Source: Pseudomonadota bacterium
Lineage (GTDB): Bacteria; Desulfobacterota; Desulfobulbia; Desulfobulbales; JAHJIY01
Length of the DNA: 39,926 bases
Reading direction: 5' to 3'
Assembly (NCBI GenBank): GCA_018823175.1
Contig: JAHJIY010000098.1
Location: 1 to 39,926 of the forward strand
The translations under genes were made by a program, and so were the position numbers. Positions 1 to 6,279 of the stretch are shown piece by piece. Under the pieces are notes generated by a model, which was not told the origin of the DNA, ran no database searches, and was given only the letters and a program-made list of their open reading frames with translations. Position 1 is the first letter of the stretch; every line of letters begins with the position of its first letter.

Positions 1-1
1 A

Positions 2-649
2 ATAATTATCATCGATGACCACCCGCTCTTTCGGGACAGCACGAAACAGATGATTACCGGACTTGCCGGATATGAAGTGGCAGGCACTGCCGGTGATGCC
101 CGGGAAGGGGAAAAACTTGCCATGGAGCAAAAACCGGATGTGGCGATTGTTGACCTTTCACTCCCGGATAAAAGCGGGATCCAACTGACCCAGACCTTAA
201 CGATGCTACTCCCGGAGATGAAGATTGTCATTATCAGCATGCATACGAAAATTGATTACATCATCAACGCTTTACGGGCCGGCGCCCTTGGTTACATCGC
301 CAAGGACTTTGTGGCTAAGTCCCTGCCCGCCTGCCTGGAAGCGGTGCTTCAAAAAAATTACTACCTGGACCCGTCATTATCGCAAGAAATCGCCGCCAAG
401 CTCCTTGACCTTTCCGAAGAGGACGAATTCGCCGATTCAGGCTACGGCGGATTAAGCCCCAGAGAACAGGAAATCCTGCGTCTGCTGGCCCAGGGGGTTG
501 CAGCCAAGGAAATTGCCGACAAATTGTTCATCAGCCCCAAAACCGTGGCCAACCACCGGACCAACATCATGAGCAAACTCGATCTGCACTCAACCGCCGA
601 ACTGGTCCGCTACGCCGTGCAGCTCGGCATTTGCCGCGCCGATATGTAA
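2..649 (+). CDS. NarL/LuxR-family response regulator (5' end outside window)
   Basis: Partial gene: the frame is open from the first bases of the window (IIIIDDHPLF), so the true start lies upstream. The receiver domain shows the acidic pair DD just after the window edge, the phosphoacceptor Asp in VDLSLPDKSG, a Ser/Thr in the IISMHT strand and the conserved Lys in GYIAKDF. The C-terminal third carries a LuxR-type HTH (LSPREQEILRLLAQG, then KTVANHRTNIMSKL). Family knowledge: phosphorylation by a cognate sensor kinase releases the HTH to bind promoters. The kinase gene is probably upstream outside the window. The target is unknown. The gene stands apart from the minus-strand genes that follow; the next plus-strand gene is about 1 kb away. 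Confidence 0.9.
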   Translation: MIIIDDHPLFRDSTKQMITGLAGYEVAGTAGDAREGEKLAMEQKPDVAIVDLSLPDKSGIQLTQTLTMLLPEMKIVIISMHTKIDYIINALRAGALGYIAKDFVAKSLPACLEAVLQKNYYLDPSLSQEIAAKLLDLSEEDEFADSGYGGLSPREQEILRLLAQGVAAKEIADKLFISPKTVANHRTNIMSKLDLHSTAELVRYAVQLGICRADM

Positions 650-1120
650 AGCGGGCAACAAAAACAGCCCAGGTGTGATCCGGTCAGACCCCGGACCGAT
701 TAATGCGTTCATCCTCAAATCATCCCCCGTTTCTCCCGATAGCGCCGGGAACATTGCCCAGCAGATTGAGGCGATCCCCTTATTGTCCCGGGACCACAAT
801 AGCGGTATAAGAAAACATAATTCTTGAAAACGTCATATCGGGGCTACGGTGTGACAAGACAATTTCGGCAAGCGATTTTCCCTGGCAGGACCGCTTGCGT
901 TCAAGACTCATTCCCCCCAAGGAAAGAGAGCCCCGATAAAATGGAGATGCTCCTGTTGCCGGACCGAAAGCCCCCCTCTTTCGCTGACAACCACAACAGG
1001 GGCATTGCTCTCCATAATACCTTCTGCCGATCGCGGGAACCATGTAATTTAATAAATTATCCACCGGCCTCGTCGGCGAAGCAGGCCGCTCGTCACTAAA
1101 TATAATCAAAAAGAATCACT
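650..1120. other. Gene-poor interval downstream of the response regulator
   Basis: No reading frame here has recognisable domains. The open frames are short, unlike any family I know, and mostly lack ribosome binding sites. A weak hairpin (CGGTC/GACCG arms) lies near 680-695 without a T-run. A minus-strand frame at 1196-1396, just past this interval, has a protein-like composition but no recognisable family. The interval could hold a small RNA ending at the hairpin at 1121-1183 or decayed sequence; neither is demonstrated. Confidence 0.4.
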
Positions 1121-1183
1121 CCCGTTACCGTCTCATCACCCCAGAGCCCCCCTTTCTTTTTATTGACGGTAACGGGATTTTTT
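1121..1183 (+). terminator. Rho-independent-type hairpin with T-run, no obvious upstream gene
   Basis: A perfect 12-bp inverted repeat, CCCGTTACCGTC at 1121-1132 and GACGGTAACGGG at 1165-1176, is followed by A and six T at 1178-1183, which fits an intrinsic terminator on the plus strand. The loop is unusually long (32 nt, pyrimidine-rich in its second half). The nearest plus-strand gene ends 470 nt upstream, so the transcript it ends is unclear. It could be a small RNA or a long 3' UTR of the response regulator. Confidence 0.55.
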
Positions 1184-1595
1184 CCCATGCCTCGATCACG
1201 CCGCCGAACCGATTATCTTAAAAGAGCTTAAACCGCAAGACGTTTTCCCCCTCACCATTACAAACTCCCACGCCCCTAACACCGATAAAAACACCTTGCC
1301 TTCGTGGCAAACTTCTCTATTTTTTGCAGCATCGTCAAAGTAGACGTCAAGCACAATCTTACCGATCAGGAAATCGAGTCCCAAATACGCTAGCACCGGC
1401 CAGCACCTTATGCAGGCAACTGGAGCAGGCCGGGGTTACTCTTCTGGTAGAGTCGGTGTTTCTGAAAGGAATTACAAGCGGTCACAGGGATAGCCATGAC
1501 TAAGCAAGAAAGCTTTAAGCTTTCCAGATCATTTTCGCAAACTGCTTTCTCTCTAACTCCATCCCGGTGCGACAACATACCACATTTAAAGAGCG

Positions 1596-1627
1596 CCACT
1601 TTGTGGTAAATAAGTACTACATAGTGG
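1596..1627. promoter_or_regulatory. Inverted-repeat operator candidate upstream of the HTH/CW-rich regulator
   Basis: The arms CCACTTTGTGGTA (1596-1608) and TACTACATAGTGG (1615-1627) form an inverted repeat matching at 11 of 13 positions around a 6-nt spacer. It lies about 60 nt upstream of the HTH gene that starts at 1689, a usual place for an autoregulatory operator. The left arm itself contains the palindrome CCAC-TTT-GTGG. A related site, CCACGGTGTGGTA, is found at 29042-29054 upstream of the TonB-dependent receptor. Binding is inferred from symmetry only. Confidence 0.4.
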
Positions 1628-1688
1628 TGATTTTTTTCCTGAACAAAATCCGGCCGACCGCAAAACTATTGTCAAAAAGAATTGTATT

Positions 1689-2069
1689 ATGACCTCTAAC
1701 GAATTCACATCAATCCGCAAGAAAGTCGGCAAAAGCCAAATCGAACTCAGCCAACTCCTGGGACTCTCGGTTAAGGCTGTCCAGAGTTATGAACAAGGAT
1801 ACCGGGGCATACCTGCGCATGTGGAAGCCCATTTGTACCTTCTTCTTTCCCTAAACACCTCAGCCAAAAATGAATTCAAATCATGCTGGGTAATCAATCA
1901 ATGTCCAGCGGAGAGGAAAAATCGTTGCCCTGTATTTAAATTGAAGGCTGGAAGCGTGTGCTGGATGATCAGCGGCTCGTTTTGTCGGGGAACGGCCCAA
2001 ATAAATTGGCGTAAAAAAATGGAAAACTGCCTGCAATGCAAAGTCCTTGACTTCATTAAAGACAATTAA
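1689..2069 (+). CDS. HTH regulator with C-terminal Cys/Trp-rich (two-CW-like) metal-binding domain
   Basis: 126 aa. Residues about 5-50 form an XRE-like helix-turn-helix (IRKKVGKSQIELSQLLGLSV, then KAVQSYEQGYRGIP). The C-terminal half has a regular Cys/Trp pattern: CWVINQCP, NRCPVF, VCWMISGSFCRG and a closing CLQC. Seven cysteines spaced like this suggest a structural or redox-sensing metal site. The layout resembles small two-CW domain regulators that I recall from anaerobic deltaproteobacteria; I could not confirm the family by search. The start ATG lacks a strong Shine-Dalgarno sequence. An inverted-repeat operator candidate sits at 1596-1627. Inferred role: a metal- or redox-responsive DNA-binding protein, possibly autoregulated. 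Confidence 0.75.
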   Translation: MTSNEFTSIRKKVGKSQIELSQLLGLSVKAVQSYEQGYRGIPAHVEAHLYLLLSLNTSAKNEFKSCWVINQCPAERKNRCPVFKLKAGSVCWMISGSFCRGTAQINWRKKMENCLQCKVLDFIKDN

Positions 2070-2410
2070 GCGCACGACCAAACCGGATATTTTCCCTGCC
2101 GCCGCAACCGTTTTTCCGACCCCGCTCTTTGACCGGACAAGATGCGATTCCCTCTCATAAGAAAGAAAGGATGTATAAATGGGAAGAATAAAGAAAATGA
2201 CCGATCATGCCGTTTCACAAAGAAAAATCATGCCGGGCGCTGTCTGCAACGCCGATAAATAACGATCCTTCCAAACGACGTATGATTTTCAAATGGTGGG
2301 GACAGTTAATGATTTAGCTGAAAGCAGGTCGGCGACACCGGCCTGCGGGAAACCGGAGTGACCAGCTTTTATGCTTCATCGAGCCTGGTCTATTTGGTCC
2401 AGCCCGCCTG
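2070..2410. other. Gene-poor interval with a stem-loop and a possible decayed ORF tail
   Basis: No complete gene is visible. A 9-bp stem (GCAGGTCGG at 2324-2332, CCGGCCTGC at 2338-2346, one G-U pair, 5-nt loop) lies downstream of tatB and could end the tat transcript on the minus strand, but there is no good T-run. On the plus strand one frame ends ETGVTSFYASSSLVYLVQPAC and then stops near 2414. It looks like the tail of a lost protein, but I cannot assign it. Confidence 0.3.
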
Positions 2411-2755
2411 TTAACCGACAGGGCCAACGTTTATCGCGGAAAACTCCAGGTCAGAGGGCATCCTCTGATGGGGTATTTCGATTGGATCCTGAGTCTGTTC
2501 ATGCACCCATTGATCACCCGGCAGGGCCTGTGGTGACTGCGCGGTAAGTTCGACAACCTGCGGCAATACATCGTCATGGTTGGTCGGGGGACGGTCTTCT
2601 TCGTTCAGGCTATCTTTCAGCGAATTGGCGGCTCGCTTCAACTCGACCATCTGCCGGGCTAAAGTTTTAGCCAGCCCTGGCAATTTTTCAGGACCAACGA
2701 CAAGCAGAGCGACGCCTATAATCAAGATCATCTCAGGTAGTCCGATTCCAAACAT
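2411..2755 (-). CDS. tatB: Twin-arginine translocase subunit, TatB-like
   Basis: 114 aa. A short N-terminal membrane helix begins MFGIGLPEMILIIGVALLVV and is followed by the hinge GPEKLPGLAKTLA and an amphipathic helix with a charged tail, the usual Tat A/B layout. Glu8, characteristic of TatB-type proteins, is present. The frame can be extended two codons to a TTG, but AAAGGG lies seven nt before the ATG at 2755, so I chose that start. TatB and TatC bind twin-arginine signal peptides in the inner membrane. No tatC is in the window. It lies directly downstream of tatA and near a Tat-dependent cytochrome. Family members this similar can be misnamed between TatA and TatB; the longer tail favours TatB. 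Confidence 0.8.
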   Translation of the reverse strand: MFGIGLPEMILIIGVALLVVGPEKLPGLAKTLARQMVELKRAANSLKDSLNEEDRPPTNHDDVLPQVVELTAQSPQALPGDQWVHEQTQDPIEIPHQRMPSDLEFSAINVGPVG

Positions 2756-2793
2756 TTTCAAGCCCTTTCTAAGAAAAGAAAAAATTACCTTGC

Positions 2794-3003
2794 TCAGTTT
2801 TTGACGACATTCACTTCTTTTCTCCCAGGCTCGCCCTCTTCCAAGGTGGGCTTACCATGCTCGTCTACATCGCGAAGGCCGGTTTTAAATGCCTTAAGCC
2901 CTTTTCCCAAACCCGCACCCAACTCCGGCAGTTTTTTGCCGCCAAAGATCAGAAATGTGATGCCCATGATCACGACTAATTCAGGCATTCCCAGACCAAA
3001 CAT
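2794..3003 (-). CDS. tatA: Twin-arginine translocase subunit TatA
   Basis: 69 aa. It starts MFGLGMPELVVIMGITFLIF, then GGKKLPELGAGLGKGLKAF, which is the TatA/E signature: membrane helix, FGGKKLPELG hinge and amphipathic helix. The open frame continues 14 codons upstream, but AAGGG sits before the ATG at 3003 and the family begins with this Met. TatA oligomers form the protein-conducting pathway for folded proteins across the inner membrane. It is separated by 38 nt from tatB and lies behind the terminator of the upstream cytochrome gene, so tatAB probably has its own promoter in 3004-3080. Confidence 0.9.
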   Translation of the reverse strand: MFGLGMPELVVIMGITFLIFGGKKLPELGAGLGKGLKAFKTGLRDVDEHGKPTLEEGEPGRKEVNVVKN

Positions 3004-3080
3004 ACTGTTCACCCTTATGTATTTATACCTCGCCAAACAATACAATCGTTATCTTGCCGTCCTTAACGTGCTTGGCGCAT

Positions 3081-3131
3081 AAAAATAGCTTGTATGCCTC
3101 GGCCCGAAATAGAGAGGCGAGACATACAAGC
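3081..3131 (-). terminator. Intrinsic terminator of the cytochrome gene
   Basis: On the minus strand GCTTGTATG (3131-3123) pairs perfectly with CATACAAGC (3096-3088), with an inner CCTC/GAGG contribution, and the stem is followed by TATTTTT (3087-3081). It lies about 30 nt after the stop codon of the split-Soret-like gene and before tatA, so it separates these two transcription units. Confidence 0.75.
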
Positions 3132-3162
3132 CAGCCGGAACATGTCCAATTAACCGGCTATA

Positions 3163-3999
3163 TCAGTGTTTACCGGCCGCAGGTTTTGTTGCACATTCGG
3201 CACCTTCTGCGGTAGTAATTGTCGCATAGTTACCCGGGTTAGGGACATTGTCGCCGTGGCAATCCGTGCAATTATTTTGGGAAGTGATGCCGTTAGCCAG
3301 CACGTTAAAGAGCGGCTTATGCTTGGGAGTATATTTCCCATTTTTCTTCCACTCATTCAGCATGTTGGTCGCTTCCATGGCGATATTGCCGGCAAGCCGG
3401 GCACAACGCTCGGCCCGTTCATTACTGAGAAAATCCACTTCTTCCTTCTTCATGAAACGGCCAACCGAGATATGGCAGACCGGAGTGCCGGCAATGGTCA
3501 TGCTCTCTATATCGGCAATCAGATTTTTCGGCGGGGTAAAGCTAGGCAATTCGGTGGATGAATAGTAAAAAGCCAAGTCATTGGTCATCGCCTCAGCGAT
3601 GTCGGTGTCCGGAACAATCAAACCGATCACGGCGCCCGCCCCGGTCAAAGTGCCGCAGAGAGCGCCCCAGCCGGCAAAACCACCATGAGCCCAGCGCATC
3701 GCGTCAATGGGATAGGTCTTCCATGGTCCGCCTACTTTAGCGGCTAGTTCGTTAACCAAACCGGCAATAACTGAGGAGGCGCACCACCGTTTGGCATAAT
3801 TCTCATAAGCTATCTGACCGACCTTTTGCGGATCAAGCAAGGCATATTTGTAGCCGGTATCAATTGCATAGGCCTGAGCCTTTTCACTTTTTCCTGCCAG
3901 AACAGTGGATGCAAGAGCAGCCCCCGCCAACATCTTACCACTGGTGGTCAAAAAAGACCTTCTTGAGGCCCCCTGCTCTTTGCTTCTATTTTCTTCCAT
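3163..3999 (-). CDS. Tat-exported split-Soret-like cytochrome / C_GCAxxG_C_C-type redox protein
   Basis: 278 aa. A twin-arginine leader (RRSFL at 13-17, hydrophobic AGAALASTVLAG, then KAQA) directs export of a folded protein to the periplasm. The mature part shows Cys73 (WCASSV), a Gly-rich GALCGTLTGAGAV segment (Cys115), Cys175-His176, Cys199 and one clear haem c site CTDCH (244-248). This spacing fits the C_GCAxxG_C_C family and split-Soret cytochrome c, known from Desulfovibrio, where haems stack at a dimer interface. A last Cys269 lies near the C-terminal His. Start: ATG 3999 has a perfect AGGAGG; the frame runs 23 codons further but without support. Nearby tatAB could serve its export. 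The electron partner is unknown. Confidence 0.75.
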   Translation of the reverse strand: MEENRSKEQGASRRSFLTTSGKMLAGAALASTVLAGKSEKAQAYAIDTGYKYALLDPQKVGQIAYENYAKRWCASSVIAGLVNELAAKVGGPWKTYPIDAMRWAHGGFAGWGALCGTLTGAGAVIGLIVPDTDIAEAMTNDLAFYYSSTELPSFTPPKNLIADIESMTIAGTPVCHISVGRFMKKEEVDFLSNERAERCARLAGNIAMEATNMLNEWKKNGKYTPKHKPLFNVLANGITSQNNCTDCHGDNVPNPGNYATITTAEGAECATKPAAGKH

Positions 4000-4187
4000 T
4001 GCAAAACCTCCTGTTATAATTGTGAAATATCTCCGGTCAACCGGCGCATTTATACCACATTGTAACACTCAAAAAATGGAATCCAATGCGGTATATTGTC
4101 GCACCAGATTGTCTCGACAACAACGATTAGATACTTAACACTATCCTCTTCAGCTGACATGAAAGGAGACCCTCTTCATCACAACTC

Positions 4188-4275
4188 TCAGTTGGTGGCA
4201 ACCCATTCCTGATACGACCATTTCTCCATGCCATCGGTCAGAATGAAGAGTTCCGCCTCCGGCACCCCATGCTCC
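4188..4275 (-). pseudogene. Duplicated rhodanese C-terminal tail (gene remnant)
   Basis: These 88 bases match 8335-8422, the 3' end of the intact rhodanese gene, at 84 positions including the stop codon. They encode HGVPEAELFILTDGMEKWSY plus the tail. Upstream of this stretch the similarity ends and neither the catalytic Cys loop nor a signal peptide is present, so it is a fragment, not a gene. It lies 84 nt downstream of arsM. The low divergence suggests a recent duplication or gene conversion between two points about 4.1 kb apart that bracket selC-selB-aqp-arsM. Confidence 0.85.
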
Positions 4276-4359
4276 ACATGGAGGTCTTCGATATGCACGC
4301 CGCAATCACGGAGATCGGAGGCAGTCGGTTGTCCTGTCGCTGACCATACCCCTTTTGCC

Positions 4360-5424
4360 TCAACAGCACGCCCCACCGCAGCCCTCTTCATTGTCGTTTT
4401 TGACCGAGGCAGGGCCGCAGTCAAAGGGGCCGAAATGGGTGGCCCGGTCGCCGGTGACGGTGAAGTGGGGGGCATATCGGGTTTCGCCGACCATGGCGGC
4501 GGTATTACCGCAGACCAGCATGGGTTTGCCGCTGATAAAACGGTGGTGGTCGTCCAGATCGAAGAAGTGGGGAAAATCAGCTATGGTACCGTGGTAGATG
4601 GCGGTCTGGCCGTAGTCTTCGCAGATATCCTCCAGACTATCCAGTTTAAAGGCCCGGATCGTGACCGAGTAAAAGTCCACCAAGCCGATCTTCATTTCTA
4701 TTTCAGGGTTACCGAGATTTATCCTGCGACTACTAATCTGCCGGAAATCGAGACAGCCCAGGTCGCGCAGCAGGCGGCGAAAATCCTCCCGATACATCGC
4801 CCCGGCCAGGCATTCCCCGTGCAGCACCGGGTCAAGCTGGAATTGTTCCGGCACCCTGCGTCCGGCAAAGACATCGGCAAAGAAGAGTTCCCCGCCGGTT
4901 TTCAGAACCCGAAAAATCTCCGCAAAAACCCTTCGTTTATCCGGCGACAGATTGATGACACAGTTGGAGATCACCACATCCACCGAGTTATCGGCGATAT
5001 TCAGGGCTTTGAGATCTTCAATAAAACCCTGTCTGAATTCGATATTCGGCACGGCAAATCCAAATCTGCTCATCTGGCTGTCGATATTGCGGCGGCCAAC
5101 CGCCAACTGTTCCTCGGTCATATCCACCCCGATGACATATCCGGAGGGTGTCCCGGCCAGCCGTGAGGCCAGGAAGGCGTCCCGGCCGGAACCGCAGCCC
5201 AGATCAAGCACCGTGCAGCCATCAAGCCCCGGCGGCAGCGGTGATCCGCAGCCATAGAACCGGTCGAGGATTTCATCATTGACCAGGGCCAGCGCTTCCT
5301 GCACCGAAGGGGCAAGATTCATCTCGGTGCAGCAACAGGCACCCGTCTGCAGATCCTTGCTGCCTTGGAGGATTTTTCCGTAATAGTCCTGTAACTTCTT
5401 TTTATCAAGGGTATCGAGGGGCAT
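4360..5424 (-). CDS. arsM: Arsenite S-adenosylmethionine methyltransferase (ArsM)
   Basis: 354 aa. The SAM-binding Rossmann fold shows VLDLGCGSGRDAFLAS and VIGVDMTEEQL. The conserved As(III)-binding cysteines are recognisable in ISNCVINLS and HGECLAGAMY, with a further Cys cluster ACCCTE near the N-terminus. The C-terminal 80 residues form the usual ArsM extension and end GCGGACC. ArsM methylates trivalent arsenic to volatile or exportable forms in the cytoplasm. ATG 5424 is preceded by GGGAG; the longer frame to 5445 lacks one. The gene follows an aquaglyceroporin by 24 nt, in the selB transcript. Oddity: the terminal TGA follows adjacent Cys codons and its GA starts a possible hairpin (4318-4361), so reading as selenocysteine is conceivable. 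Confidence 0.88.
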   Translation of the reverse strand: MPLDTLDKKKLQDYYGKILQGSKDLQTGACCCTEMNLAPSVQEALALVNDEILDRFYGCGSPLPPGLDGCTVLDLGCGSGRDAFLASRLAGTPSGYVIGVDMTEEQLAVGRRNIDSQMSRFGFAVPNIEFRQGFIEDLKALNIADNSVDVVISNCVINLSPDKRRVFAEIFRVLKTGGELFFADVFAGRRVPEQFQLDPVLHGECLAGAMYREDFRRLLRDLGCLDFRQISSRRINLGNPEIEMKIGLVDFYSVTIRAFKLDSLEDICEDYGQTAIYHGTIADFPHFFDLDDHHRFISGKPMLVCGNTAAMVGETRYAPHFTVTGDRATHFGPFDCGPASVKNDNEEGCGGACC

Positions 5425-5448
5425 TCTTTTCTCCCGTGTCATCAATTA

Positions 5449-6267
5449 TCAATCACAACAACGACAGTCGTTCTTTTTATGCATCATCGGTTCGAGAAAT
5501 CGAACAAACAGCAAGGAGGCGGCAGCCCCGCCGAGCAGCGGGGCAAAGACGTAAATTACCAAAAAGCCATACCGGGGATCAGGAAAGGCGGCTCGCCCCC
5601 AGCCTGCCAGCCAGGCGAAAAGCCGAGGTGCCAAATCCCGGGCCGGATTAAGGCCGGCCTGGGTAAGAGGCGCGATCACACAGATAATAGCGGCCACGGT
5701 CATTCCAATAAATAATGGCGCCAAGGCGTCATCAGGCCGTCCGACATTGCAGCCCTCAGTCAGGGCAAAAATCATCATTACCAGAATGAAGGTGCCAACC
5801 GCCTCGGCGCCAAAGGCGTTCCAGTAAGAAACCGCCGCGTTGGTGCCGGCCACGGGATTGGGATAATATTCCCCAAAGATCATGGCGGTCCGGACCGACT
5901 CCTGACTGCCCCGGACGATGCCGTGCATGGTTTCAAAGGCGGTAATTGATCCGGAGAACAGGGTGTAAAGCACCGCAGCGGCCAGAAAAGCCCCAAAAAA
6001 CTGGGCGCCGAGATAAACCGGCAACTTGCGGATAGTCATCCGGCGTCCCAGTACCATGGCCACGCTCACTGCCGGGTTAAGATGCGCGCAGGAGAGATGG
6101 CGGGTGGCGTAAATGGCCAGCGTCACCCCCAGGCCCCAAACTGCGGCAACCTGAAAAAGACCGGAGTGAGCCCCGAAAAGTACCGTTACCACAACAGAGC
6201 CGCAACCGAAAAACACCAGAATAAAGGTGCCGATCAACTCCCCGAAAAATTCAGGTGAATTCCGCAT
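5449..6267 (-). CDS. Aquaglyceroporin (MIP family), probably arsenite channel
   Basis: 272 aa with six predicted membrane spans and both half-helix motifs, HLNPAVSVAM and GLNPARDLAPR; Asp after the second NPA motif is typical of glycerol-type (GlpF-like) channels that also pass As(OH)3 and related neutral hydroxides. AAGGAG lies before the ATG. It sits 12 nt after selB and 24 nt before arsM. Aquaglyceroporins replace arsenite pumps in some ars operons (AqpS), so a role in leaking arsenite or methylated arsenic is likely. The cytoplasmic C-terminus ends NDCRCCD, an unusual Cys cluster that could bind As(III); this is inference. Glycerol uptake is the main alternative. Confidence 0.85.
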   Translation of the reverse strand: MRNSPEFFGELIGTFILVFFGCGSVVVTVLFGAHSGLFQVAAVWGLGVTLAIYATRHLSCAHLNPAVSVAMVLGRRMTIRKLPVYLGAQFFGAFLAAAVLYTLFSGSITAFETMHGIVRGSQESVRTAMIFGEYYPNPVAGTNAAVSYWNAFGAEAVGTFILVMMIFALTEGCNVGRPDDALAPLFIGMTVAAIICVIAPLTQAGLNPARDLAPRLFAWLAGWGRAAFPDPRYGFLVIYVFAPLLGGAAASLLFVRFLEPMMHKKNDCRCCD

Positions 6268-6279
6268 TTTTTCTCCTTC

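Noticed and set aside
4088-4100. GCGGTATATTGTC motif, with similar sequences near 8810 and 29391
   Set aside because: A regulon box was considered, but orientation and distance to the genes differ at each place and the match is short, so chance or a TATATT -10 cannot be told apart.
4228-5166. 312-aa plus-strand open frame
   Set aside because: Antisense to arsM, which has clear SAM and Cys motifs; no ribosome binding site or domains.
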